Shown: positions 34,876-46,618 of the stretch, in pieces
Layout: every line of letters starts with the position of its first letter
Position numbering within the stretch: the first letter of the stretch is position 1
Origin: Adenophora triphylla var. japonica
Taxonomy: Eukaryota; Streptophyta; Magnoliopsida; Asterales; Campanulaceae
Direction: 5' to 3'
Assembly (NCBI GenBank): GCA_022495995.1
Contig: JAFEMH010000749.1
Span: 445,001 to 509,000, forward strand
DNA length: 64,000 nt
Translations under genes and position numbers: made by a program
The notes under the pieces: model-generated
Databases searched by the model: none
The model's input: only the letters and a program-made list of their open reading frames with translations
Told to the model about the DNA's origin: nothing

Positions 34876-35476
34876 GAAAAATATAAAAAAAATGGAAGTG
34901 TTTTTGAAAAAGCTAAAGACTGTTGTGATAATCTAAAAAATTTGTTTTATAAGTCAAAATTTAATCTATATTTTTTGAGACTGGAGTAACCAAACTGAAA
35001 CTATTCTGAATCTAATGATTAATCCAAAATATGTGAATATCTAGTGACCAATATATAATTCTCAAACTTTCAGTGACTAAAGTATAATTTTAAATTTTGG
35101 ACTTGTGGTTCAGAGGCCGTAACGTTGAATGGTGCATGTGCAAGAAGGGCATTAACGTCATTGTGCCAAGAAGTGGTGTCTTTGAGATTTTCAAAATATT
35201 TTTTTTTTAATTAAATTTAAATCTCACACGAAGGGTTCTAGGAAGTGGGCCTTAATAATATGCTTGAATTTGATATTATATTGATAGGGAGCAAGTATTA
35301 TTGAACGGAGCAGCCCAAAAAAGCAGACGTTCCAAAGCATCCTATGGAATAAAAATTGGGCCAACCCCCATTAGCATCACCACATTCAAGCCCAATGTTT
35401 GGTATTAATCCCATACAGAGATAGCAAAGTGGTAATTATGTACCCAACTAAGGGCAATATTTGAAGGTCTTGCCAC

Positions 35477-35483
35477 TATAAAT
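35477..35483 (+). promoter_or_regulatory. candidate TATA box before a short reading frame
   Basis: TATAAAT lies 41 bp before an ATG at 35524 whose frame begins MRLQREGMFLRVVAPLCQV. The leader (TTTAGGGTTCTAACTCC) looks like a plant 5' UTR. The frame soon meets AT-rich sequence, so only a first exon or a fragment is possible. I do not recognise the peptide. Confidence 0.25.
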
Positions 35484-36274
35484 CCATTCCAGTTTAGGGT
35501 TCTAACTCCAAGAAGCTCAAAAGAATGAGGCTGCAGAGAGAAGGGATGTTTCTGAGGGTGGTTGCCCCTCTCTGTCAAGTCCGTGATTTCATTTCCTCCC
35601 AATTAATCAACAACCCTAAATTATATTATACATATATATATATATATATATACCATTTATACTATAGATATTGGTTTAATTGCAATTTCGTTACCTGAAG
35701 TTTAAACCCAACTCTGTGTGTGTGTTTGTCTGTGTGTTGGTTGGAATGAATGAATGAATGAGGAGGCGTTGATGATAATTATCTGGTGAGCGAATCGGGT
35801 TATGAGTTGATTCGACCCGTATCTTGGCGGGGCAACCTGTTGGTAGCAGCCATGGCGGTGTTGGACTCTGACCTGATCTATTTCTTCTACAGATCTGAGC
35901 CTCATTATTTACTCTTTTTCTCACATTTTATTTTAAAAAACAAATGTTATTGGATCAACTTTTATTGAAATGTTTTCATGTATTTGACAATTTGGATTAT
36001 GATTTGACTGAGTAATTTGATTTGTTTTTTCGATTCTAAATTAAACTAGGTTTTGAAATTGAAACTGTTTGGTTTTTGTGTATGTTTCTTTTTTCTTCAT
36101 CACCCAATTGGAGATGGAGATGGCCAATTTGGGATTAAGCCCTATACAATCTTTTTGATAAAATTTGAAATTAAACTAGGTTTTGAAATTGAAATTGAAA
36201 CTGTTTGGTTTTTGTGTATGTTGGTAGCAACCCTATACGATCTATTTGATGAAATATTTTATTTATGATTGTTT

Positions 36275-36590
36275 AGTTGAGAGCTTGAGGATGACAGAGT
36301 AGCTTTGAGGATGATGGTTGCGGCCTGCTGTGACCTTAAATATGCATTTGAATCCCTTTGTGCCCCCGGACAACTAGATGGAATGTCGTTAGCTCACCCA
36401 TCCACCGAAAAAAGAAGGCAGAATTTGAGGAACCATTTGAAAGAAGCTATTTGTATTCGCGTAAAGCACGAGAGTTTGGGATGCCAGGGCATTGAACGAA
36501 GTAGCCATCATACCCACCCCAAATATTGTCAAGAGGCCAATGATTGCTTTTGTTGCGCCAATATCCAATGTAATCAAGAGGGGTCAGAGG
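36275..36590 (+). pseudogene. M48-like metallopeptidase fragment, left arm
   Basis: The plus strand reads ELEDDRVALRMMVAACCDLK, AFESLC, HPSTEKRRQNLRNHLKEA in agreement with the right-arm copy, and then loses frame after LGCQG. The Ala of the conserved E-x-E-A-D is changed to Asp here. It is the more mutated of the two copies and has no upstream catalytic HExxH. Confidence 0.5.
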
Positions 36591-36681
36591 GGTCCTAAGT
36601 TCGGCTTTTATAGTCTTGATTCTAAACACCAAAACTTAGGACCCCTCTTGATTACATTGAATATTGGCGCAATAAAAGCAA

Positions 36682-36957
36682 TCATTGGCTCTTGACAATA
36701 TTTGGGGTGAGTATGATGGCTACTTCGTTCAATGCCCTCTGGCATCCCAAACTCTCATGCTTTACGCGAATACGAATAGCTTCTTTCAAATGGTTTCTCA
36801 GATTCTGCCTTCTTTTTTCGATGGATGGGTGAGGTGACGCCATTCCACCTGGTTGTTCGGGGGCGCAAAGGGATTCAAATGCATATTTAAGGTCATAGCG
36901 GGCCGCAACCATCATCCTCAAAGCTACTCTGTCAGCCTCAAGCTCTCGACTAAACAA
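36682..36957 (-). pseudogene. M48-like metallopeptidase fragment, right arm
   Basis: The minus strand is open for 92 codons and reads SRELEADRVALRMMVAARYD, then HPSIEKRRQNLRNHLKEAI. The E-x-E-A-D followed by a Y-D and then HPS..KR is the layout of the segment after HExxH in M48 peptidases such as the mitochondrial protease OMA1, where Glu is the third zinc ligand. No HExxH is present nearby. The match is by pattern only and the exact family is uncertain. Together with the left arm, a transcript through the region would fold on itself. Confidence 0.5.
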
Positions 36958-37641
36958 TCATAAATAAAATATTTCATCAAAAAGATTGTATAGGGTTGCT
37001 ACCAACATATACAAAAACTAAACAATCATAAATAAAATTTGAAATTCGTCGAATACGCTAAAAACTTATTAAATCAGTAATTATTAATTTATCAATAAAT
37101 TAATAAATTTTATCGGTTTCGACATTATTAATTTATAGAATTTTTACCATATTTTGATTTAATGAGAAACTTGAGTAGAATAATTTGTTTCAAAATGAAC
37201 TTCCTGTTAAATTTCCATGTGTTTATCAATTTCCACTTTGCATTTCAGTTTAAAAAATGGATATATTTGTTACCTTCATTTTTAAATTGTCCCATTTAGA
37301 AATAAAAATCATGGTATAAAACAATTCCATTGGAAAATAAAATTAAAGAAAATTTAGAAGGAAAGCCCTTTTTCTTTACCTTTCCTTACATTAAAATGTA
37401 AAATTCAAGAAAGTAGATTTCAAAAGCAGAAATGTGACAACAATTACAATGAAATTTTTAACGTTTTCTCTGTGTTACATGTTTAGGGAAACATTTTAGA
37501 TAAAAACTAAATATAAATGCATGTTTAAACTTGAAAAAATAAAAGGGAAAATTATTGATAGATCATTCACCTCATATGAAAAAATCAATCAAGATAAAGA
37601 TTTTAGAATTTAACCAACTAATTTGTTATCATAATCAAAAT

Positions 37642-39076
37642 TAGGGGTGGTTCGGTTGGTATACCAACTTTAATTTACGTATACCATGTACCAACCAAGT
37701 ATGAATTGGTATTCAAAAATATGTATTAATACCAACCACAAAAGTCGATATACCAAGTTTAATGGTACGGTTGATACTTGGTTGGTATTCGAATATACCA
37801 AATTAGGCATGCTAAAAGGCAAGCTTTAATGGCTCACCTTTCATTGCTCATCGTGTGGCTCATGCTTGTTCAAGGTCAAGGTTCAATTTATAGTAGAGTG
37901 TGTCCCCGTTAGTTTGATAGATAGTTGATGTGGGATAAGTAATTTATAGTAGAGTATGCCCCTTTAGTTTGATAGATAGTCAATGTGAGATAAGTTTAGT
38001 AAACAACCAACAACAACTTTCTCCTTATCAAACAATCTTTAAAACTTCAGGTACTAACTTGATCAATTTTTGAAATTAAAACAAAGAATCTAAGAACAAG
38101 TAACCATTTGAGCAGTAAATAAGTTCCAAAATGAGGTACAAATATGTACATATTGTTAAGTTAACCAAAGAAATATTGAATTTTCAGAATAGGTTTAATT
38201 AAGCTTTCTGGCGATGAACCTTACATGAGCATATGATCAACTACATCCATCAATCAGGTAATCTATGGTATGGGCCAACGGAAAAACTAGATGCTGCAAT
38301 TCTTGCATGCACATACAGCACTTAAGTGTCTAAACACTTCTGGTTTTTTTTAAAAAACAAAATAATGCAGGGGTTCAATCTACGGGAACCAACAAGTATC
38401 ATAGCACCTTCGTGTTTAAAACGTTTTAAGTTGTTGAGCTGATATTGACAAGGTAAGATGGGGATATCAAGTTTGTCTCTTTGACTGTATCAGGATGTAA
38501 TATCAAATGACAGACTTGCTCATCCGCCATGCACATACACAACCAAATTCCATCATGCAATCACTTATGCACAGAGAAATAAAGTGAACTAAAATTGATA
38601 CAGATCCAATGTATTGCTATAACAATGAGAAAAGGATATGACCTGCAAAAGGAAATAACACATGATTAGCACCACATGGATTATGAGATAAGAATATAAG
38701 ATTGTAAATAATAAGAGATAGGCAAACCATGCAAACGAGGGAACATATTTTTTCAAATAAATAACCTAAGCATACAGTAATTAGGCTTTGTATAAAGGAT
38801 GTATAGCTAAACGTTTAGTGAGCCATAGACTTTTCAGGAGCATATACCAGACAAGTTAAGAGATAGATATATATAATTATTTTTAATAAATAAAGTCGGT
38901 ACAACCGGTATACCAGTCGAAGTCATTTTTGCGTACCATGTACCAACCAATTAGACACAATTGGTACGGTATTACCGTACCAAGAGTTCGGTATACCGAC
39001 TTTTTGTACCAATTATAATTGGTATTGGTTGGTATACGAGTTGGTTGGTACGGTCGAGTACAACTTGCCACCCCTA
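37642..39076. mobile_element. non-autonomous hAT transposon with 8-bp target duplication
   Basis: The ends are TAGGGGTGG and CCACCCCTA, a common plant hAT terminus. ATCAAAAT flanks it exactly on both sides (37634-37641 and 39077-39084). Subterminal regions on both sides are rich in GGTA.ACC/TATACC strings that pair across the element. The 1435-bp interior has no transposase; it contains a tandem duplication of TTTATAGTAGAGTRTG sequence at about 37888-37998. Confidence 0.92.
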
Positions 39077-39084
39077 ATCAAAAT

Positions 39085-40059
39085 TTCACATATTCCTTCG
39101 CTACCCAAACTACCCCTTACCCAAAAACAAAATAATCTTCACCCTATCTCTCTCTCTATCTCTCTTCTTTCACTTTCTCTCTACACTAGATCCGGCCAAC
39201 CTTCCTCTCCCCAGCGGCGACCCTTCCCTCCCTACCTACGACGACCCTTCCCCCAAATTCGGTGTCCCCTCCTCTTCCTCAACTCCGGCGACCCCTTCCA
39301 GTCCATCACCTTCGATAACCCCTATTGGACTTCTGACACCAATCCCTTTGTTACACACAAAACTCCCCCACCCCCAGGTCATCCACATTCGTCATTGCCG
39401 ACCACATACCTTTCTTTTCTGGCATCCTTATTTCCTCGACCATGTTGACCGGCGTTTTAAGCCCCTCACCGTCATAGATTTGGCGATCCAATCCACGAGC
39501 AACGTAAGATCCAGCCAATTTGCTCTACCTACAAATTATGTCTTTTTCAGTCAATCTTATCCTGGGCTTTTCACAACTAACATGAACACTTGAGTCAATT
39601 TAAGACACTGCAACTGTACATTGCAAAAATGACAAAAGAAATATTCAAAATACCGACGGATGATAATGAAGGATCAATTATCCAAAAGGTTGTAGTTAGT
39701 GCGTATGTGTGATTGGGGTTTTGTGTGTGAAAATGGGAAATAGAAAGAGTTTCTCTCTCCTCTTTCTTTTCTCTTGACTATATATGTTGGCTCTATTTGT
39801 AAACCAGAGAAAAATAAATGTAATCACCTTAGAAACTTAAATTTGTTGTAATCTTGTAATAATGGGTAGGATTCAGGAGATTATCATATGATTTTCAATT
39901 TTGATTGATTAGAAAAAAAAGTCTTTCGAATGTAAACATAAAATAGGTTGTTCATTCCAAAAATAAGTACACATGTCTTATATTAAATTGCAAATTTTTT
40001 ATTTTAGGCGTTTCACTAAAAATCAAAGACACTCAAAATGAAATATATATCTCTATATA
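39085..40059. other. no gene recognised; pyrimidine-rich then AT-rich
   Basis: 39130-39450 is CT-rich like a plant 5' UTR or captured promoter, with open but unrecognisable frames (39029-39448, 39348-39593). The rest is AT-rich without visible structure. A (GT)9-type tract lies at about 40060-40078. Confidence 0.45.
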
Positions 40060-41110
40060 TGTGTGTGTGTGTGTGTGTCAAATAACTTAATAAAATATAG
40101 AGGTTATAAAAGACTAAACACAAATGCGAACTTAACAAAAACAACTGTAAATTTAACAAATATGTCAAATAATTTTATAAAATAGCAAAAATAGAGGTTA
40201 TAAAAGACTAAATACAACTGCAAACTTAACAAAAACAACTGTAAACTTAACAAATATGTCAAATAATCTTATAAAATAGCAAAAATAGAGGCAATAAAGA
40301 CTAAAAACAACTGTGAACTTAACTAAAATCAATTGTGAACTTAACAATTATGTCAAATAATCTCATAAAATAGCAAAAATTGAGGCCATAAAATACTAAA
40401 AACAACTGTGAACTTAACTAATAGCAATTGTGAACTTAACAAATATGTCAAATGATCTCATAAAATTGCAAAAATAGAGGCAATAAAATACTAAAAATAA
40501 CTATAAACCTAACTAAAAGCAACTGTAAATTAATAAATATGTCAAATAATCCTATAAAATTCATAATAGAGATAATAAAAGACTAAAGACAAATGTGAAC
40601 TTAACTAAAAATAATTGTGAACTTAACAAATATGTCAATCTCATAAAATTGTAAATTAGTAGTCATAAATAAAAGACTAAAAACAACTTTTAACTTGACT
40701 ATAAACAAATGTAAACTTAACAAGTATGTCAAATAATCTCATAATATAGCAAAAATAAAGGGCATAAAAGAATAAAAACAAATGTAAACTTAACAAATAT
40801 GACAAATAATCTCATTAAAATTGCAAAAATAGAGGTTATATAAAAGAATAAAAACAAATGTGAACCTAACTAAAAACAAATGTGAACTTACCAAATATGT
40901 CAAATAATCTCATAAAATTCAAAAATAGAGGCCGTATAAGACTAAAATCAATTGTGAATTAAGTAAATGGTAGTCATTTTCATGCATAAATCATGAATTT
41001 AGCTAAAACAACTGTGAACTTCTTTTTAGTTATTTTTTTGAACAACCGAAAAAAATATCTGTAAACTTATCAAAAATAATTGTGAACTTAGAACAACTGT
41101 GAACTTATAA
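40060..41110. repeat. about 90-bp AT-rich minisatellite, roughly 11 copies
   Basis: Units share ATGTCAAATAATCTCATAAA, AGCAAAAATAGAGG, AAAGACTAAAAACAA and CTGTGAACTTAAC. Length varies between copies (about 75-100 bp). No coding potential. Confidence 0.88.
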
Positions 41111-42109
41111 AATTTTCTCCAAATTATATATTGATGCTAATAGTTTGAATCGTATTGACGATACGAACACAACAGTGGTTTCAAATATTTTTTTTGACTT
41201 TTAGATTTTAAGATATTTCGTTTTAAAGTTTTGAGAAAAAAAAAGAGGAAAGAAGGAAAGGGAAAGCGCAGAAATACTGGATTTAGGTATGCCGATGCGT
41301 GCCACGTCATTAAATGAAGGGCACGAGTATAATTTCCTATAATTTGCCAAGGACACGCATGTCCACGTATAATGTTAGGACCAGATGGTCAATTTGCAAA
41401 ATATGCGGCCTTGGTAGTCGTTTTTATTAGGCAGAGTGATGATTTGGTAATTGCCCCAAAATAAAAAGATTCAAATCAATTACTTACACCATCCCGTCGA
41501 AAATGTTCCCATTTATTTTTTAATATATATAAAAATGATAGTTTTATTTTCAAATTTGTTATGTTAAAATCATGAAACTTTCAACATTGGCCCATACATA
41601 AACAAAAAGAGAGACTAAAAACCAATCAAGAAAAAAGGTCTTGCGATTTGAAAAGGAGAAGGCTGGTTACCTCAATCTCTGACCGAAAGTAAAAACCATC
41701 ACTATCAACGTGCGCTCTTGCGCACCAGCTGAAAAAGCGGGTTACAAATCAGTCAAATAAGACGGTTTTTGAAGTAGAACATTAATTAAACCTCAGTAAA
41801 ATTAGTAATAAAAGTAAATTATTTAAATAGTTAAAATTAAATATCATTATAGAGGATGTAACAGTAATAAATTTTAAACTCGTTCGATGACCTCAAACAG
41901 AGTTCTAAAGTTAGCCAGAGTTAAAATATGTTGATACTCCCTCCACCTCGTAGAAGTTTAAAAATGAGTTGGGTACAAAAATTAAAAAAATGTGATATGT
42001 TGTAATTGTAGATAATTAGGTAAAAGAGAGAAGGCGGGGTAGGAAATTGTTAGTTAATAATTGTTGTGAATATTACATGTGAAGCCCATAAATAAAAAAG
42101 TAATAAAAG

Positions 42110-42245
42110 CTTTCGATATTGAACCTTTAAGCTGAACAACTTTTTGGAAAATTTTTGAAAAACAAAAGAAGCATTTTTCAATAAAATCATTGTTAGGACT
42201 TGATCAAGTAAGGAACTCAAGCGCTCCCTTTATCTCGGAAATGAG
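42110..42245 (+). repeat. direct repeat copy 1 (partner 42664-42806)
   Basis: GAACCTTTAAG, GACAACTTTTT-like, TTTTCAATAAAATCATTG, GGAACTCAAG and GCTCCCTTTATC are shared in order with 42664-42806. The end, CTCCCTTTATC..GGAAATGA, resembles a Stowaway terminus. Confidence 0.8.
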
Positions 42246-42325
42246 GCTATTTAAAAAAAAAAATTGTAAAATGTGATATTGTGAAAAACTATTTTTTTTC
42301 TTTATTTTTTTTGCGTTTTCAGTTA

Positions 42326-42357
42326 AAACAACTGATAAATGCATTTATCAGTTGTTT
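42326..42357. repeat. 32-bp perfect palindrome
   Basis: AAACAACTGATAAATG is followed directly by its exact reverse complement CATTTATCAGTTGTTT, centred on ATGCAT. Related, less perfect copies with TGATAAAT and ATTTATCA follow to about 42510. Confidence 0.95.
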
Positions 42358-42663
42358 ATAACTGATAAATTCATTTATCAATTTTTAAAGAGTATTTTGT
42401 ACTTGATTTTTTAGTTAAACAACTGATAAATGCATTTTACATTGATAAATTCATTTATTAGTTGTTTATAACTGATAAATGCATTTATCAGTTGTTTGAC
42501 AGATAAATGCAAAAAAAATAAAATTTAAATAGTTTTTTATAATATTTAAAGAGTTTTTTGTAATATTTAAAAAGTTTTTTTGTAATATCCAACTTGTATG
42601 AGTTTTTTTTGTAATATCAATCTTTTAAAAGTAGTTTTTGGTAAATGCCCCAAAAAAATTTCA

Positions 42664-42806
42664 ATTTTGAGATTTTGAACCTTTAAGTTGGACAACTTTT
42701 TAGAATACTTTTGAAAGAAGAAAGAAGTAATTTTCAATAAAATCATTGTTAGGACTTTTGATCATCTAAGGAACTCAAGTGCTCCCTTTATCCCGGAAAT
42801 GAACGA
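42664..42806 (+). repeat. direct repeat copy 2 (partner 42110-42245)
   Basis: It begins TTTTGAGATTTTGAACCTTT and ends CCCGGAAATGAACGACC, about 556 bp downstream of the first copy, and is close to the Tat-B insertion site. Confidence 0.8.
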
Positions 42807-42852
42807 CCAATTTTTTTATTTTTTTGATTAAAAGTAAATTTGAATTTTTTTG

Positions 42853-43661
42853 TGAACAATATAAATCGAGATACAAATATGGGCTTGTCAGGGTCAGGCC
42901 CAAGTAGATTGGGCTATAAACATAATCCATCAAATATCAAGTTACAAGGTAAAACATAGGCCTTCTCGTCATTCTACCTCGGCATCAACAAGGCCGATCA
43001 AGGCCCAACAAGCAAGCATAAATGAAGCCCAACTCAGAGAGCCGAGGAGACCTCCCTCGTAGGCCGAGATCGTCTCCCTTGAGAACGAGGTGCCTTCCTC
43101 GGCCTTGATGTTGACACATTGGGCACCACTTATTTCTTATTCCTTCCCAGCTCATCATGGACCGAGATGGCCATGTATGACGAGGAGAGGAATATTTGCA
43201 TCTCGGCATACTAGCATATGACGAGGAAAGGAATTCCTCCATCTCGGCTTTCCGGCAAAGCAGTCCTTGCAATCCTATTCCAACAAGAACTAAGCAGTTA
43301 TAATCTAATCAGGATTTTAACCTCCTATACCAATTCAAGTAATACAAGGACTCACTAACAGATATAATCCTCCTAGGATTATATCTTATCTCTTTACAGT
43401 CCAAGTTCAACATGGATTCTATCAATCCATCTCTATAAATACAGGCCATTATTTCCATATTCTGGTAGGTTAATTCTTTGACTCGAAACTCTGTCAAATT
43501 ATTTTCTCTCTACAAATCGTGAACTTACTCTCACGCCGGAGGGCCTTCGCCGGTGAAGCCCCGACTTAGTTTACGTGTTTTGTCTTATTTTCAGGCTAAG
43601 CAATCGCCGGAGTACAATCTAGCGCTTGGATTTGGGCTGATTCGACTTTTTGGCATCATCA
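42853..43661 (+). repeat. Tat-B left LTR, 809 bp
   Basis: It starts TGAACAATATAAATCGAG and ends GGCATCATCA. It matches 56581-57295 and 57865-57901 of the right LTR. It is rich in CTCGG/CCGAG strings. Confidence 0.9.
43434..43440 (+). promoter_or_regulatory. TATA box of Tat-B left LTR
   Basis: TATAAAT occurs in CATCTCTATAAATACAGG. The right LTR has TACAAAT at the same place, so its copy is mutated. Confidence 0.55.
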
Positions 43662-43662
43662 G

Positions 43663-43686
43663 TTTGGTTCCATTACCGGGAATCGA
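43663..43686 (+). other. primer binding site of Tat-B, diverged
   Basis: TTTGGTTCCATTACCGGGAA begins one base after the LTR. It resembles the tRNA-Asp type site (TTGGCGCCGTTGCCGGGGA) used by Athila and some Tat elements, with differences that are all C-to-T or G-to-A. Confidence 0.6.
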
Positions 43687-44005
43687 TTCAAACGCCCATT
43701 GTTTGGCCTGGAAAAACCGCTCGCCTGAAGTCCTTTTTGTCGCCGGATAATTCTTAATTTTTGGCCGGAAAAACCTATTTCTTTTTTGCTTTGTTTTACA
43801 TTCGATTGGATTCTGCGTATTTTCGCCTGGAGGAATCATCTTGGCCGAAAATTTACGATTCTCAGTTGAATTTTGTTTGTGGCGAGTAAAACTTGTTGTA
43901 CGTTTGGCCGGAATATTGTATTTTTGGCCGGAAATTTGTTATTTCGGTCGTTTTGCAATTCTGGGCAATTGAGAATTTTTGTTGAACCACAATCTTTGAA
44001 TTGCA

Positions 44006-45540
44006 ATGGAAGACGGTCAGTTTGCTAGTGTTACTAACGAAGAACGGACTCACATGGACGAGATACCACCTAACACCGTGGTACTTCCACCTCCACCTCA
44101 GCTTGAAGGACCACCTCCCCTCGGCATGTCTCCATTCTATGGGACACCCAGCTGCCGAGGGGGCAGGTGCCAACCTTCCTCCTCCTCGTCATTCTCGTCC
44201 CCGAGGGAAAAGGACGACCAAGAAGATGACGAGGAATGCCAACGTTGGATGAGCTGAGAACACCCAGCCCGCCGATCGACGTACCTTGTTGCACCAACAG
44301 ATGGAGACGTTTCAAAGGATTTACGAGACTCAGGCTGCTCTATTGCAATTGGATCCAGACAACTCAATGGCCGAGTTCATCAGGCCTTCGAGGTCAGGAG
44401 GCAACTCGTGGAAGGGAAACTCAGGGTGAGAGACGAGATAGCCAGAGGAGTCCTCCTCGTGGCCGAGATCCTCCTCCCCGTGAGCCTGTTGTACCACTTA
44501 AGTAGAACCTCCGAGATGCTCCTCGTCCTCGGCCTAATAACATGGGAACGAGAAGGAGGTGGTGGACTTAAGGAGCAACTTAAATTCAAAGGACCCGGAG
44601 GTAGACTCAAAAGACTTACGTACGATGCTCAGTCTATCCAGGCGTTTATCCCTTCCTCGTCTCAGTATGGCTCCTCGTCATAACCATCGACCTCGGCATG
44701 AATTACCTCGTCGTAACCATCCTCGGCGTGATTCTCCTCGTCCCCGGCGCGACTCACCTCGTCCCCATCACTTTGCAAGGCCTAGGACTCCAGAGTCATA
44801 CGGAATGATCCTCGGCGGCTGTGAGGGAGAGCATAGAAGGGATCATGTACCAACTAAACGGGGAGAGAACCTTCGATATGACGGGGAACACAGTAGGGTT
44901 GTCACCCCGGAGAAAAGTCCCATCGTAGTTCCCACCGGTGTTCCCATCAGAGCACTCATTCCAACACTGAAAAGGGGATTTATGCCAAGGAATTGTACGG
45001 CAGGAAGGAGGAAGAAGAGGTTAACTGACCTTGCCAATCGAGCAAGGGAAAAAAGAGACCACTTTGAGCTATTATAACCGATTCCGAAATATGGCAGAGC
45101 AAGTGGAAGAAAGCCTAACAGACAGAGATGTGATTGTTTGTTTCAACTCCGGATTGAGATCCGGGCCACTCATTTATGAACTCTCTGCCCGAGAGCCAAA
45201 GTCCAAAGCAGACTTGTACAATGTGGCGTACACTATTTCCATGGCGGAAGACAAAAGCAAGAAGAGGTCTGACAAGACGGAACCGGAAGCAGCTGGCAGT
45301 CGCCATGCTTCCAATGGAAATGGAAATGGTAACGGATCCAATGGGAAGAATAGAACAAGGGGATCTGAAAAACCTGAAATTTTTACCCCTCTTACCAAAC
45401 CCATCACGGAGATCATCTAACTAGTAAACCTTCCACCTCCTCGTCCGCTAAGCGACAAACCAAAGTTCCCTCGTAACCCTTCCAAATTCTGTGATTTCCA
45501 CAAGGACCATGGTCATACCACTGAAAGTTGCATTGCCCTC
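44006..45540 (+). pseudogene. Tat-B gag, rearranged
   Basis: The likely start is ATG at 44006 (MEDGQFASVTNEERTHMDE), followed by a proline-rich stretch and a frame change near 44200. A later frame (45031-45420) has YYNRFRNMAEQV and LRSGPLIYELSAREP, the C-terminal half of the gag domain, a Gly/Asn run, and a stop at 45418-45420. After it comes CDFHKDHGHTTESC at about 45489-45530, the Tat-type zinc motif. The central gag motif expected between these parts is not visible, suggesting an internal deletion. No particle protein can be made. Confidence 0.75.
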
Positions 45541-46488
45541 AAGCGAATGATCCAAAGGTGGGTCGACGAAGGAAAACTCGACCGCTATGTTATGAAGAAA
45601 GATGGAAAGCAAAAATGGAAGGAGGACAAGAGTGAAGACGATGACAAAAGCGAGGACGGGGAACATAGGCCTCCTAGGGCTAAATTGCATGTGATTCGAG
45701 AAGAGGTAGTCTCTACTAGAAAGCTAAGGGACCAGATTCATGAGCTGAGCAAAGTGTACCACGTTCCTGCTTGGGTTCATAAGGCGGAAGAGGTCATAAG
45801 TTTCTCTCCCAATGAATTGGAAGGGAGCCGTGCCGCCCGTGAGCAACCCTTGGTGATAAAGGGTCTAATTGACAACGTTGAATCCGAGAGACTTCTCATC
45901 GACATGGGGGCCTCTCGTGATATCTTGTACTATTCTGCCTTCCAGCTGATGGGTCTAAAAGACACCATCTTGGAGCCATATAATGGAATGCTAGAAGGTT
46001 TCACCAACCATAAAGTCGGTGCCAAGGGAACTGTCGACCTGGAGCTGGAAGTCGGCGAATATCCCTTCCGAACCAAGGATACAATCACTTTCGTAGTAAT
46101 GGATCTGACAAGTGATTATCACGCAATCTTAGGCATTCCAAGTCAAGCAAAACTTGGGATAGTCGCCTCCCTTCCTCACCAACGAGTTAAATTTCCTACT
46201 CGTGCTGGGATTGGATGTGTGAGGGCGACCGCCAAGGACTTCTTGGAGCATGTCGTGAGGAGCCGGAAAGAATCCAAAAGCGTGGAAATAGATACCCCTG
46301 AAGACAACATCAAAATCTCTAAGTCTCTCAAAACTACCCATACTAGCTCTAGGATGAGCTACATCCATGAAGTACTAGATGAGGAACCTCTGGTCCTAGA
46401 AATTGCAGATGACCAAGGCATAGTTCCGTCCGTCCCGGAAATAGATCATGTTCTCTTCAACGGCCAAAACTTGGGGGGGCAACCCTGA
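45541..46488 (+). pseudogene. Tat-B aspartic protease region
   Basis: The 313-codon frame contains LLIDMGASRDILYYSAF where active retroviral-type proteases have D-[ST]-G; Met replaces the usual Thr or Ser. Downstream, TFVVMDLTSDYHAILGIP matches the FxVxxxxxxYxxILGRP block common to Gypsy proteases. The frame is otherwise intact for about 940 bp, and the stop follows LGGQP. It would process the polyprotein, but the active-site change probably inactivates it. Confidence 0.8.
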
Positions 46489-46618
46489 CTTGAGGATAGT
46501 TGATCTGCCAGACGTTGACGAACTGATGTAAGAGGAAGGCCTCGACGTAAATAACAATGAGGGTAGAATACTTAGAGAAATCATTATCGAGTCCCTAGAA
46601 TTTTGAGACGGTCCAGAA

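Larger units (their letters stand above)
36205..37020. repeat. near-perfect inverted duplication, arms about 390 bp, loop about 30 bp
   Basis: 36205-36601 and 36633-37018 are reverse complements at high identity. The arms start with GTATGTTGGTAGCAACCC outside and end with GGTCCTAAGTT/AACTTAGGACC inside. The left arm has a small extra GGGTCAGA-type duplication near 36583. The two arms carry the same gene fragment in opposite directions. Confidence 0.95.

Noticed and set aside
41935..42120. Possible Stowaway MITE starting ACTCCCTCCACC
   Set aside because: Only one end looks right and no inverted partner with TA was found.
44070..44610. Several overlapping minus-strand ORFs in the Tat-B gag region
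   Set aside because: They are shadows of the degenerate proline/arginine-rich gag frames.
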